Virus record (IMG/VR): IMGVR_UViG_3300006923_000018
Coordinates: 1 to 64,000 of that record
Source: a virus
DNA: 64,000 bases
Strand: one strand, 5' to 3'
The position numbers and the translations under genes are program-made. Positions 6,131 to 13,999 of this stretch are shown here, one piece after another. Position 1 is the stretch's first letter. Each line of letters opens with the position of its first letter. The notes below the pieces were generated by a model, which did no database searches, was not told the origin of the DNA, and saw only the letters and a list, made by a program, of their open reading frames with translations.

Positions 6131-6143
6131 GATTTCTCCTAGT

Positions 6144-6767
6144 TTAGTAGTATGAGCAGACGAGTTCTTTGATCATTTCGTCTATTTCGGTGTCTTTTCT
6201 ATGGAATTTAAGTATGTTGAGCATTTTCTCATTGGTGCCGATGTCTCGGCTAAACCCTGTGGGGCTATTCTTATCTTGAACGAATAGTTGTTTAGGGAAG
6301 GCATGAGCGGCGACCCACATATCTCCAGCGAGTTCATAGATTTGTTGAAGAGTTTTCATATCTGTGTTTTTGGAGATTAGGTTAGGTTCATGGAACATGA
6401 GGTTAAGTGCGTGTTTAGCTTGTAGTGTATTGGGTCCGTCTGGTGAGTCTCCGAAGAGGAAACCGTGAATGAAGTAGAGTATGTCTATTTCTTGGAATAG
6501 TGCTGTGTTTGGTTTATGTGCATATCCAGAGAAGCCGAATACGAATGCGTTGCAGTCGGGCCTTTGTTTATGAAGTTGTTGGAAGAGTTCATTTCCTGCT
6601 GATTGTCCGCCTTGGCTGTCTTCGTAACCAATTTCGAGTAGCAGCATAGCTGGTTGTGAAATTTCATCTTTACTGTTGAGGTCGAACAGTTTTACGTGTT
6701 TGTTGTTTTTGACAAGTTCGAGCATGGCTTGTTCTTGCTGATTGGGGTCTGGGTCGATGTTTCCCAT
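6144..6767 (-). CDS. Hypothetical protein, 207 residues
   Basis: A soluble, mixed alpha/beta protein with no recognised domain. Hydrophobic core strands are visible (PAMLLLEIGY, NAFVFGFSG, ILYFIHGFLFG) and the C-terminus is helical. CGGAGGAATA precedes the ATG, and the start overlaps the upstream gene's stop (TAATG), so the two are probably translated together. Its neighbours are also unknown. Confidence 0.65.
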   Translation of the reverse strand: MGNIDPDPNQQEQAMLELVKNNKHVKLFDLNSKDEISQPAMLLLEIGYEDSQGGQSAGNELFQQLHKQRPDCNAFVFGFSGYAHKPNTALFQEIDILYFIHGFLFGDSPDGPNTLQAKHALNLMFHEPNLISKNTDMKTLQQIYELAGDMWVAAHAFPKQLFVQDKNSPTGFSRDIGTNEKMLNILKFHRKDTEIDEMIKELVCSYY

Positions 6768-7042
6768 TATTCCTCCGTTTCCAGTGGTATGGTTTCTAAG
6801 TGTAGTGCAATTGGGTTAAGGTCTTTTCCGTCGTTAATTATTTCGAAGACTTTAAGAATATAGGTAGCTTGGGCGTTCAGGAGGTCATCGACTTGGAATT
6901 TCTTTTCTCTATAGAGTTTGAGTTCTGTTTTGGCTGCTTCGGTGGCTTTTTCGATTGTTTCTGCTGCTGCCCAGGTTCTGCTAATTCCGGTAGAGTCTGA
7001 GCAGGTGGCGAGGAATCGTTGTCTAGTCGTTGTTTGTGTCAT
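6767..7042 (-). CDS. Hypothetical protein, 91 residues
   Basis: A largely helical soluble protein (TWAAAETIEKATEAAKTELKL) with an acidic tail (ETIPLETEE). AAGGAAAACAAG precedes the ATG, which lies 20 nt inside the previous gene. Ala/Thr-rich sequences of this type resemble small phage accessory proteins, but no family is assigned. Confidence 0.6.
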   Translation of the reverse strand: MTQTTTRQRFLATCSDSTGISRTWAAAETIEKATEAAKTELKLYREKKFQVDDLLNAQATYILKVFEIINDGKDLNPIALHLETIPLETEE

Positions 7043-7319
7043 CTTGTTTTCCTTGGCTTAGTTCTTCTGTGTTTATGAAGAAGATTTTTCCCATAGGGAA
7101 GATGTTATCGAGAAGAAAGATCATGTCTCTGATGTTTGATTTTTCTTTACGGTGTTCTGGCACTTGTGAGAGTTGTTTAATAGCGACGGCGAGTGCTTGT
7201 CCGACGATGTATTGTCCTCTGACGGTATTGAGGAAGTGTGTTGCTGTTTTGTAGATTTCTGGGTCTGGGTGGTCATTGAGTGCATTTAGTGTTTGTGTAG
7301 TTTGTTCATCCGTTTTCAT
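7023..7319 (-). CDS. Hypothetical protein, 98 residues
   Basis: The start MKTDEQTTQ at 7319 is preferred because AAAGGG precedes it; a start at 7415 would add 32 Lys-rich residues and overlap the upstream gene by more than 100 nt without a ribosome-binding site. The protein is helical and soluble with an acidic, Asn/Asp-rich tail. No family recognised. Confidence 0.55.
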   Translation of the reverse strand: MKTDEQTTQTLNALNDHPDPEIYKTATHFLNTVRGQYIVGQALAVAIKQLSQVPEHRKEKSNIRDMIFLLDNIFPMGKIFFINTEELSQGKQDDTNND

Positions 7320-7524
7320 GTTGTTTCCCTTTAATGGCGATAGCTTTGTTGATGTTTTTGATTTTTTCAACAAGGTTGATTCTGGCGTTATCTCTCGCTT
7401 CTTTGCCTTGTTCACCGAATTGTTTATCGAGTAGTTCGAGTTGTTTAAGAAGTCTTGTGTTGTGTCTAAGGATGCTTGCTAGTCCTTCCCTTGTGAGGGT
7501 GTCAGCGAATTGTTGTGGTGTCAT
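7306..7524 (-). CDS. Small helical protein, 72 residues
   Basis: A charged helical protein (LLKQLELLDKQFGEQGKEARDNARINLVEKIKN is its central stretch, split here as LLKQLELLDKQ then a basic region). A coiled-coil or nucleic-acid-associated role is possible. AAAAGGAACAC precedes the ATG; its 3' end overlaps the next start by 14 nt. The 103 nt upstream (7525-7627) hold no gene I can support. Confidence 0.55.
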   Translation of the reverse strand: MTPQQFADTLTREGLASILRHNTRLLKQLELLDKQFGEQGKEARDNARINLVEKIKNINKAIAIKGKQHENG

Positions 7525-7627
7525 GTGTTCCTTTTTCTGAGTATAGTTTTGGTGGGATTTGTAGTTTTGGTTTTAGTAGTATCTGTATGTTTTTGGCGCC
7601 AGCCGTGTAGTTGTCCTCCGCATCCGA

Positions 7628-7885
7628 TCAGTCTTCCGTCTGTTCTGTTGTGGTCTGTGTGTTGTTCAGCCGCCGACGAACAGACAACTTAGTTACAAGG
7701 GCAGCAAGTGCAGTTGCGCCCACATAATGAAAGTCTCGCAGATCAACCGGAGCCCCAAGATCTGCCTCAAGCTTAACGAGCGCTTCGCCCAAGAGTGTTT
7801 CAAGCTCATTATTTAACTGTGAGGTAATTGGCGCCCATGCGTCATTATCTTCAAACAATCGTTTAGTCATTAGTATTGTTTCCAT
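7628..7885 (-). CDS. Hypothetical protein, up to 85 residues
   Basis: Acidic N-terminal half and basic Thr/Gln-rich C-terminus (VRRRLNNTQTTTEQTED). Two starts are possible, 7885 (METILMTKR) and 7870 (MTKRLF); both overlap the upstream gene and neither has a clear ribosome-binding site, suggesting coupled re-initiation. Local G+C and codon use differ slightly from its AT-rich neighbours. No family. Confidence 0.5.
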   Translation of the reverse strand: METILMTKRLFEDNDAWAPITSQLNNELETLLGEALVKLEADLGAPVDLRDFHYVGATALAALVTKLSVRRRLNNTQTTTEQTED

Positions 7886-8066
7886 TTTTAAAGAGGGGTG
7901 TGTCTTTGAACCTGTTGAGTGGTCCTTTTGCGAGTTGGTTGATCTCTTCTTCCCATTTCCAGGGTTTTTCTAGGACATGGAGTATAAGTTCTATGCTTTC
8001 TCCTTTATTGGCAAGTATTCGAATGTAATTAAGTAATTTTCTTGAGATGTAATAATCGTCTTTCAT
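7863..8066 (-). CDS. Hypothetical protein, 67 residues
   Basis: A soluble helical protein (ISRKLLNYIRILANKGESI) with a Trp pair (KPWKWEEE). The ATG at 8066 overlaps the previous gene's stop. No family recognised. Confidence 0.55.
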   Translation of the reverse strand: MKDDYYISRKLLNYIRILANKGESIELILHVLEKPWKWEEEINQLAKGPLNRFKDTPLFKNGNNTND

Positions 8067-8536
8067 TTGGTTTCCTGTTTACTGAGGTTGTGTGGGATCA
8101 TTTGTAGTCGCCAGCCCATTCTGTTGAGGTTGGAGTCGCATGTCATCTTGGTGGCAATGCAGCCAATCTCGACGCCTTCTCCTTCTGGAAGTAGCAGCTT
8201 TTTAAATTCTTGGAATTCGTCCGGGTAGAAGAGTGGGAATTGCTTGTTACTGACATATGCGTGCGTGGAGTCGTTTTGGAGACATTCTAATACGCAGCGT
8301 GCAACCTCGACAACGGCGGCGTCTAGGGGCCGTAGGTCGCCAAAGCCAAAGGCTTCCGCGAGATGTGGGGGGTGCAGGTCAAAGCCTAGCTTGTAGCGCT
8401 GATTTGGCAGAGGGTCTGGGAAGTCGTTTTCTGTTTCCCAGTTATAGTATGGTGTTGTTTCTTCAGTGATTCTGCATTCGAGATCATATTTTTCTAAGAA
8501 TGCTAGGTATTGGTAGGCTATTTTTCTTAGATTCAT
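8063..8536 (-). CDS. Hypothetical protein, 157 residues
   Basis: An acidic soluble protein with a Pro-rich middle (NDFPDPLPNQRYK). GGAGGTGAACG precedes the ATG, a strong start. Two Cys in the C-terminal half and three earlier do not form a clear zinc site. The section coding residues 45-90 is more G+C-rich than its neighbours. No family. Confidence 0.65.
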   Translation of the reverse strand: MNLRKIAYQYLAFLEKYDLECRITEETTPYYNWETENDFPDPLPNQRYKLGFDLHPPHLAEAFGFGDLRPLDAAVVEVARCVLECLQNDSTHAYVSNKQFPLFYPDEFQEFKKLLLPEGEGVEIGCIATKMTCDSNLNRMGWRLQMIPHNLSKQETK

Positions 8537-8826
8537 CGTTCACCTCCGAGTAGGTGAAGAAGTGCTTGGTGGTGTTGATCTATCCAGTAGACCACGAGGA
8601 TACTGATAAGTAGTACAAGGTTTCCTTTTGAGTAGAGGAGCAGTTTGTACCAGGGGATTGTTTTCTGATTTTTTGTTGGTGTTTCTTTTCCCCAATATTT
8701 CCGTTCTCGATTAAGTATTCGAAATTGGTTATCTAAATAATTAGATATTTGTTTAATGAGGTTACGTTGTTTAGTTACTGAGATGTTTTGCGGCTTTGCC
8801 ACGTTTACTAGCTGTATATATTGCAT
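8533..8826 (-). CDS. Basic protein with a C-terminal membrane helix
   Basis: Residues 1-65 are basic and helical (KQRNLIKQISNYLDNQFRI); a membrane span follows (NLVLLISILVVYWID) and a short tail HHQALLHLLGGER. Tail-anchored topology is likely. CTGGAAATATC precedes the ATG. From 8827 to 9101 I find no gene with a ribosome-binding site on either strand; the minus operon may have an internal promoter there. Confidence 0.6.
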   Translation of the reverse strand: MQYIQLVNVAKPQNISVTKQRNLIKQISNYLDNQFRILNRERKYWGKETPTKNQKTIPWYKLLLYSKGNLVLLISILVVYWIDQHHQALLHLLGGER

Positions 8827-9101
8827 GATATTTCCAGGTTTGATTTTAAACAGCGTCGTTGCTGCTCACTCTCTAGGTGCAGAAGCGGCGTTCATCTGAC
8901 CGTGCTGGGGAAAGTTTTTAGGTATGCGCTTTGAACCTGGATTATTCGGCGCATTTTTAGAGGGGCGGTGGGGCTGGGAGTGATGCGGTCTCGTTGGCCC
9001 TTTGGTTAGGTTAGTGTACTGTATGTTTATAGGGGGTGTATTTGTTAGTATCGGAGTGGCATTGGCGGCTAATCTGGCGTCCGCGCTTTGGTCGTTGGAG
9101 T

Positions 9102-10736
9102 TTACTTTGCAGGGTTCTTCGTCGGTCTAACGAGGAGGTCGTCGGCACCGCACTTCATCTCCGTAAGGGGCGGGTTGATCTCCTGCCCCCTGGTGTAGTG
9201 CGTTCTTTTCCTAGTGACTAAGTAGAGGAGTCCGTCTTTTTTCCCAATTCTCCGTTTTGTCCCGAGGATTTGTTCATTTTGCGATGGTTTAAGCACCCAT
9301 CGTTTTGCTTGTCCGTGCGGCACATATTTAAAGGGTACTGGTTGTTTTGGTCTATTATCTCTTTCTTCTTTCTTTTGTTTTTCTTCTTCTTGTTGATCTA
9401 GGTATTGAATTTGTTTGACCCAGGTTCTGAGTCCTCCTTCATCGAGTCTAATGGTATTATTGCGTTTTGAGTTCCTAGATCCTCTTTCTTTCTTTTTTCG
9501 TTTCTTCCTAACTTTTCGTTCAACTACAATGATTTCGCTATTGAGTGCTGCGAGCGCATTAGCTGCCATGACTTCGAATTCCCAGGCTTCAAACTCATTA
9601 TCTTTAAGTTCAACTAATAGCTCTGGTGCTTTTTTGTGATATGACTTGGACTTGGCTGGTGTCAGCGGCATTGGGATATTAATGCTTGACGCGAAAGCAT
9701 TATGTTCTGGTACGAGTTTGTTCCAAGCGTGAACAACCTTATGTTTTACCATCCCGTGCAAGATGATGGATTCATCGAATGGTATCCCTATCGACTTAAC
9801 GGCGGTATAGAGTTGATTTCTATATCCTGGTAAGATTTCCACCTCGGGCTCTACGCTTTGGAATTGGTGTCCTCTTAGGTCTTGTTCAATCTCAGTTTTA
9901 TTGTTCACCTTCACATCTTGCCAAGTAAACATGACTGTTTTTCCATAGAAGGGATGTCCTGGAAGTGGTAGGTCTCCCCATCGAATCAGGCTTTTCCCTT
10001 TCTTGGCTCGGCTTCGGTGTACCTGCTGTAGTGCCCTCATTGATTTGATTGTGATTTCGACTACTTGCGTGCCTGTTTTAAGCCAGTCTGCCAGGACTTG
10101 TAAGTTTCTGACTTTTTCGTGTAAGCTTCTCGCTTCCGCTTCACTGACATCGAGTTTTAGGTTTGCGGCTTTATGTTCTTGTATAAAGTCCATCTTTTGT
10201 ATGACGAGCCAAGCGATGATTTTAGCGGCGTGCGCTATGCTTCCTTCTGCGAAAGATCTGAGAGCATGTATAAGTGCGAAGTCTACGACATACTCATCAC
10301 TTAGAGGATCTGGTATTGTCGCGAGCCATACTGCCATATCTTTGTTTATTGTATCCCATGGGTGTTTGGGGTCATAGAACGAGCTTTTGAGAAGTTCATT
10401 AAAGACGTGATCGGGGCTATGCTCTCCTGCTATCATTAGTGACGAAGCTACGATTAGGAACTTCTGCACTTGTTCCCAGCTAATGAAGTGGTGCTTCATC
10501 TCTTGCATGAGTGAAGTTCCAAAGGCTCCGATATGAAGTAATTTTGCTGTTGGTTGTAGTGATGGGTTTCTTTCTTGTTTCTCAACTAGATCTAAAACTT
10601 CTGCAACAATTTTTGGGATTGCTTCCGTGAGGTCGTATGCGCTGCGCAATAGTTCTGCGTACTGTTTGGTCCCACGCTGCGTTGTTTTCATCTGTTCGAG
10701 GTAGGTGTCTATTATGATCCAGTGATTGCCTTTCAT
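9102..10736 (-). CDS. Large orphan protein with a basic, lysine-rich region (544 residues)
   Basis: This is the biggest gene of the minus operon and I do not recognise it. Residues 1-270 are predicted almost wholly helical (repeated hydrophobic helices such as FALIHALRSFAEGS); the middle has strand-like segments (GKTVMFTWQDV); residues about 410-435 are extremely basic (RKVRKKRKKKERG), followed by a charged coiled coil (DQQEEEKQKKEERDNR) and a beta-rich tail. The basic zone suggests nucleic-acid binding. The start MKGNHWIII at 10736 is chosen over 10868 because the longer form would overlap the methyltransferase-like gene by 115 nt. A 17-nt gap separates the two, so they are co-transcribed. 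Confidence 0.65.
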   Translation of the reverse strand: MKGNHWIIIDTYLEQMKTTQRGTKQYAELLRSAYDLTEAIPKIVAEVLDLVEKQERNPSLQPTAKLLHIGAFGTSLMQEMKHHFISWEQVQKFLIVASSLMIAGEHSPDHVFNELLKSSFYDPKHPWDTINKDMAVWLATIPDPLSDEYVVDFALIHALRSFAEGSIAHAAKIIAWLVIQKMDFIQEHKAANLKLDVSEAEARSLHEKVRNLQVLADWLKTGTQVVEITIKSMRALQQVHRSRAKKGKSLIRWGDLPLPGHPFYGKTVMFTWQDVKVNNKTEIEQDLRGHQFQSVEPEVEILPGYRNQLYTAVKSIGIPFDESIILHGMVKHKVVHAWNKLVPEHNAFASSINIPMPLTPAKSKSYHKKAPELLVELKDNEFEAWEFEVMAANALAALNSEIIVVERKVRKKRKKKERGSRNSKRNNTIRLDEGGLRTWVKQIQYLDQQEEEKQKKEERDNRPKQPVPFKYVPHGQAKRWVLKPSQNEQILGTKRRIGKKDGLLYLVTRKRTHYTRGQEINPPLTEMKCGADDLLVRPTKNPAK

Positions 10737-10753
10737 TACTTTTGCCTGTTGTG

Positions 10754-11545
10754 TTAGATCCCCAGCTTCTCTATGACTAAGTTTATGTATTCGTTGTCCA
10801 CAAATGGATGATGCAGTCCAGAGAGCGTGTAATCTCCCTGGATGCCTTCCACTTTTGTAGATAGCCATTGATTGATATATTTAATGAATGGTAGCGGGAG
10901 ATCTTCTGACGACAGTATGTTTTCATTTATAGCTTCGAGCAGGACTCGTTCAATTCCCCAGAAGTGATAATCAAGTGCTCCGTTATAGAAGACGTTGTTA
11001 TTGGTGAACAGTTCGATATCGGAGATGACCTCATCGCCAAGGCAGGTTGGATAGATATCGACATAGAGGAAATCGAATTCATACCCTTGGCATGTTTCCC
11101 TGCCGTCACCGTGTATGATTTCGAGTTTATTGAAGCCTTCCCTATTACTAAACGAGTTCGTGAAGAAGCTAATGATTCTCTCATCTTTCTCGAACACGGT
11201 AAGTTTAGTAACTGAGGGTTTGGCGATTGTTCTGAGTGCGTAGTGTCCGAGCCCCAGCCCGACTGTTCCGACGTTTCCATTTGAGTATAGGATTGGGAGG
11301 TGTTGTGACTGGCACTCCATCCTAGTAAGGCTCATCCATAGCACTCCGTCTATTCGGAGCACCGGCACGAGCAAATCCCCTATAGCGAAGTGTCTATTTA
11401 GGTAATCATCGAGCACTCCCATGGGGGCTCCGCTGGTGAGTACAATTCCGTCTTGGTCATAGGCTTTGAGATTGTAGAAGTCTGCTTCTTCTCTGACGTA
11501 TTGATTTGTAAATGGATTTCTATCTGCCCATTCTTTGTTATCCAT
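10754..11545 (-). CDS. Class I SAM-dependent methyltransferase-like protein (spermidine-synthase-like)
   Basis: A 263-residue Rossmann-fold protein. Motif I is TVGLGLGHYA (94-103), the acidic end of beta 2 is FEKD (118-121), a HGDGRE segment (145-150) stands where the adenine-contacting acidic residue is expected, and YVDIYP (161-166) forms motif IV. This spacing is typical of spermidine-synthase-like methyltransferases or aminopropyltransferases. The catalytic Asp of true spermidine synthases is not clearly present, so substrate is unknown. It directly precedes the large basic orphan in the same operon, which could be its substrate or partner. Confidence 0.6.
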   Translation of the reverse strand: MDNKEWADRNPFTNQYVREEADFYNLKAYDQDGIVLTSGAPMGVLDDYLNRHFAIGDLLVPVLRIDGVLWMSLTRMECQSQHLPILYSNGNVGTVGLGLGHYALRTIAKPSVTKLTVFEKDERIISFFTNSFSNREGFNKLEIIHGDGRETCQGYEFDFLYVDIYPTCLGDEVISDIELFTNNNVFYNGALDYHFWGIERVLLEAINENILSSEDLPLPFIKYINQWLSTKVEGIQGDYTLSGLHHPFVDNEYINLVIEKLGI

Positions 11546-11597
11546 TGAAAGCTCGGTAGTTGAAGGTTTATTTAGTGTCCGGCGAAAACTTAAAGAC

Positions 11598-12062
11598 TCA
11601 TGTTCCCTCTACTTTGTACAGCGGTATATGATCCCAGAATCGGCACCGGATTAAGTGCTCTTTGACTATTGGCAGATTTGATATCTTGTTCCACAGAAGC
11701 GTGCAGTCGTCCTCTACAGCGCCGTAGAAAGCCCTGGCGTCCCCGCTTCGGAATACAGCAGCAATACCGACTATCAGAGCGGCTTGATCGGTAGACCATC
11801 CGCTGAACTTGTGATCTCCGGCTATCAGTAGCTTACAGAAGCGTCTCACAAAGGTTTCTTTCTGCTCTCTGGACTCCAGGCTCCGCAACTGCTGCATGAC
11901 TATGCTTGGCTCACATTCCATTAGGACATTGATATAGACATCTCTCGCTGTAGGTGCCTTGTTCATGATTTCAACCTCTTCTAATTTCTGTTTGTCTGAG
12001 TCCATTGGTTCAACAATCACTTCAGTGCCCCTGAAGCCTAATGCGGATTCTTCGGTATCCAT
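11598..12062 (-). CDS. Hypothetical protein, 154 residues
   Basis: A soluble, mainly helical acidic protein (N-terminus MDTEESALGF). A GTG two codons earlier (12068) is an alternative start; neither has a clear ribosome-binding site. The middle (FVRRFCKLLIAGDHKFSGW) is basic and helical. No family recognised. Confidence 0.55.
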   Translation of the reverse strand: MDTEESALGFRGTEVIVEPMDSDKQKLEEVEIMNKAPTARDVYINVLMECEPSIVMQQLRSLESREQKETFVRRFCKLLIAGDHKFSGWSTDQAALIVGIAAVFRSGDARAFYGAVEDDCTLLWNKISNLPIVKEHLIRCRFWDHIPLYKVEGT

Positions 12063-12092
12063 CGCCACAAGTGATTCTGAATAATTTGCAGA

Positions 12093-12350
12093 TCATTTGA
12101 TTACTTCCACAGGTATTTGTGGGCGTTCTGCTTCCTCCGATGGCTTGCCTTTGACTAGTTGCTCAACTAATTCAGTCAACTGCCTGACCTCTTTACGGAG
12201 GCACCCCACCTCTTCATAAACATTATCTAGGAACCACGAGTGGTCCTTAACAAGATCATACAACCTCTTGCCATCGGGAGGGTTTCGAACTGCGGCTTCT
12301 ATCTGGTAGATGAAGCGAAACTCTAGGGGGATTTCATTCGGATCTGACAT
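12093..12350 (-). CDS. Small coiled-coil protein, 85 residues
   Basis: Residues 40-70 form a heptad-rich helix (VYEEVGCLRKEVRQLTELVE). The start MSDPNEIPL at 12350 follows GGGGGGCTGAAG and overlaps the upstream gene by 17 nt. Likely an oligomeric accessory protein; no family. Confidence 0.6.
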   Translation of the reverse strand: MSDPNEIPLEFRFIYQIEAAVRNPPDGKRLYDLVKDHSWFLDNVYEEVGCLRKEVRQLTELVEQLVKGKPSEEAERPQIPVEVIK

Positions 12351-12612
12351 CTTCAGCCCCCCATAGGTTCTCAGCGACGTCATCTTCTTCAGTTTCAGTA
12401 CAGACCTCGACGCACTCCCAGTGGGGTATACGTGGCACTCCTGTTACGCTGGTGTGTGTCCACTCCCAATAGTAAATCCGTACCATCTTATTGTTGAGCC
12501 TGGTTGTAAGCTTTACTGTGGTGCCAGTCTCATGTGGGTTGATGTGAATGGCTCTAATATCGGTTATATCTGTATACTTCTTGAGCATCTCAAAGAGTAT
12601 ATGTAGTAGCAT
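12334..12612 (-). CDS. Hypothetical protein, 92 residues
   Basis: A beta-rich protein (VRIYYWEWTHTSVTG) with an acidic tail (TETEEDDVAENLWGAEDV). CAGGAGAACTA precedes the ATG, which overlaps the stop of the 28-residue ORF upstream. No family recognised. Confidence 0.6.
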   Translation of the reverse strand: MLLHILFEMLKKYTDITDIRAIHINPHETGTTVKLTTRLNNKMVRIYYWEWTHTSVTGVPRIPHWECVEVCTETEEDDVAENLWGAEDVRSE

Positions 12613-12698
12613 TAGTTCTCCTGTGGTTGTGTTTTAAACGATGCGTAGGAGAGGTCGCTTCCATCAGCTTCCCTCACGATGCCTACGCTCACCGGCAT
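12612..12698 (-). CDS. 28-residue small ORF
   Basis: The ORF (starts MPVSVGIVREADG) has GGAGGG nine bases before its ATG and its TAA overlaps the next ATG (TAATG). Placement exactly in the gap and coupling on both sides support translation. Function unknown. Confidence 0.45.
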   Translation of the reverse strand: MPVSVGIVREADGSDLSYASFKTQPQEN

Positions 12699-12787
12699 GA
12701 TTTTGGGCCCTCCACAATGGAACTGCACGCTCCGGCTGACTGAGGGGTACGGCCTTCATGCGAGGTTGCAGGATAGTCAGCCGTCAT
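12689..12787 (-). CDS. 32-residue small ORF
   Basis: This ORF (starts MTADYPATSHEG) begins 5 nt after the zinc-ribbon gene's stop, with GAGGAGGG upstream inside that gene's last codons, and overlaps the next small ORF by 10 nt. The chain of overlaps argues for a genuine gene, but the composition is not decisive. Confidence 0.4.
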   Translation of the reverse strand: MTADYPATSHEGRTPQSAGACSSIVEGPKSCR

Positions 12788-12791
12788 GAGA

Positions 12792-13004
12792 TTAAAGGCC
12801 CTCCTCGGGCTCGTAGGCGTTTGGGTCGAGGGGTACGGGCTCTAGACCCTTCGAAGTGCGGTGGATGCGGTTCCAGGCCCCGTGGCACCCTCTACAGATC
12901 GGCTCGCGTTGGCCGTCTACTCGGATCGATGGAACGCGGTCTGGATTGAATGCGATAGGTCGCTGACAACCGGCGCATTCACCGAATGCGATGATGTGGG
13001 GCAT
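12792..13004 (-). CDS. Zinc-ribbon protein
   Basis: A 70-residue protein with two metal-binding knuckles, CAGC (residues 11-14) and CRGC (37-40), followed by HGAWNRIH. The spacing and the phrase NPDRVPSIRVDG are typical of small zinc-ribbon proteins common in phages of high-G+C hosts, usually without known function. AGGAGATAGACA precedes the ATG. It is the promoter-proximal gene of the minus operon. Its local sequence is noticeably more G+C-rich than the rest of the operon. Confidence 0.75.
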   Translation of the reverse strand: MPHIIAFGECAGCQRPIAFNPDRVPSIRVDGQREPICRGCHGAWNRIHRTSKGLEPVPLDPNAYEPEEGL

Positions 13005-13064
13005 TGTCTATCTCCTGCTGTGTGATAGAGTGTTACACAGTATATATACGTATTCGGTTACGAA
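13005..13064. promoter_or_regulatory. Divergent promoter region with operator-like dyad
   Basis: The 78 nt between the minus operon and the MT-A70 gene contain CTGTGT (13018-13023) and ACACAG (13035-13040) as an inverted repeat 11 nt apart, followed by TATATATACG. The AT-rich run could serve as the -10 for either strand. The geometry suggests a shared operator controlling both directions. Confidence 0.4.
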
Positions 13065-13082
13065 TTGACGACAGGGGGTGAT

Positions 13083-13697
13083 ATGGGTGGTTACGAGGTG
13101 GTTTACTGTGATCCGCCCTGGTCGTACACACACAATACCTACTCGGCTCGCGACAATGATGGTATCAAGTCCATAAGCTTGAGTCATGTTACAGATAAGT
13201 ATCCAACGCTCAGCTTGGTTGAGATGATGTGTTGGGATTTGGAATCTATTTTAGCTGATGATGCTTTGATATTTATGTGGGCCACTGGTCCTGTATTGGA
13301 GGAGTCCTTTCCTCTCATGAATTCGTGGGGCTTTTCGTTTATGACGGTTGGGTTTGTCTGGGAAAAGGTAAAGGTGAACCCTGGCTATTACACAATGAGC
13401 AGTTGCGAATACGTGTTAATTGGAAAGCGTGGCACCATTCCTCAGCCGAGGGGGAGCAGGTCTGTTAGACAGTTTCATCAGGAGTTGTCTACACGTCACA
13501 GTGCAAAGCCTGATGAGATTCGCGAACGGATCGAAGAGATGTTTCCAACTCAGAAAAGGCTAGAGATGTTTTGCCGAACGCCAAAAGAGGGTTGGGACAT
13601 ATTCGGAAACGAGGTAGATAGCAGCATAGTCATCCCGAAGCGAAGCCGATTAGAGGTGAAGCGCCTTGGGAGTGTCATGTGGAGGAAGTGGGCATGA
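13083..13697 (+). CDS. MT-A70 family adenine N6-methyltransferase
   Basis: A 204-residue protein with the catalytic DPPW motif (residues 10-13, VVYCDPPWSY) at the N-terminus and the family's later blocks: LIFMWATGP, GFVWEKVK, CEYVLIGKRG and a C-terminal DIFGNEV. These enzymes transfer methyl from SAM to the N6 of adenine, in DNA for the phage members. The ATG at 13083 has GGGGGTGAT directly upstream and is preferred over the TTG at 13065. It overlaps the next gene by four bases. With the beta-class enzyme at 3.7 kb it gives the phage two unrelated adenine methyltransferases. Confidence 0.9.
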   Translation: MGGYEVVYCDPPWSYTHNTYSARDNDGIKSISLSHVTDKYPTLSLVEMMCWDLESILADDALIFMWATGPVLEESFPLMNSWGFSFMTVGFVWEKVKVNPGYYTMSSCEYVLIGKRGTIPQPRGSRSVRQFHQELSTRHSAKPDEIRERIEEMFPTQKRLEMFCRTPKEGWDIFGNEVDSSIVIPKRSRLEVKRLGSVMWRKWA

Positions 13698-13999
13698 GTG
13701 TTGATGATATGCGTAATCGTTTAAAGATAAACCGGAATCCAATTCAGCGTCCTGGTGTAGATCACTGTCTCCGCACGACAGTTTTTGGTGGTCCTGATGC
13801 GTCTCGCGATGTTCGTCTTTATCTTGACAAGGCGAGCTTGAGGCACATGCTGGAGATTGCATCTAAGTCTTCTTTGGAGATGGCTGTTATTAATATGGCT
13901 GGTCTAGAGATTTCTGTCTACCAGGCTGAATCTGGACATACTTATGAGGTGTGGAAGATTGTGGGATTGGCCCCTAAGCCGCTAAGTTTTAGTTTTTAG
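13694..13999 (+). CDS. Hypothetical protein between MT-A70 and terminase
   Basis: A 101-residue protein; GGAGGAAGTGGGC precedes the ATG (ATGA overlap with the previous stop). The core (DVRLYLDKASLRHMLEIA, then a strand-rich C-terminal half ending TYEVWKIVGL) is vaguely like a shortened JAB/MPN-type fold, but no metal-binding His pair is present. I treat it as unknown. Confidence 0.6.
   Translation: MSVDDMRNRLKINRNPIQRPGVDHCLRTTVFGGPDASRDVRLYLDKASLRHMLEIASKSSLEMAVINMAGLEISVYQAESGHTYEVWKIVGLAPKPLSFSF

Noticed and set aside
7320-7415. Longer form of the 98-residue minus-operon protein
   Set aside because: It would add a Lys-rich stretch overlapping the upstream gene by over 100 nt, with a weaker start signal than the ATG at 7319.
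9023-9130. Plus-strand 35-residue hydrophobic ORF overlapping the end of the minus operon's largest gene
   Set aside because: AGGGGG lies after rather than before its ATG, and it would be antisense to a real gene.
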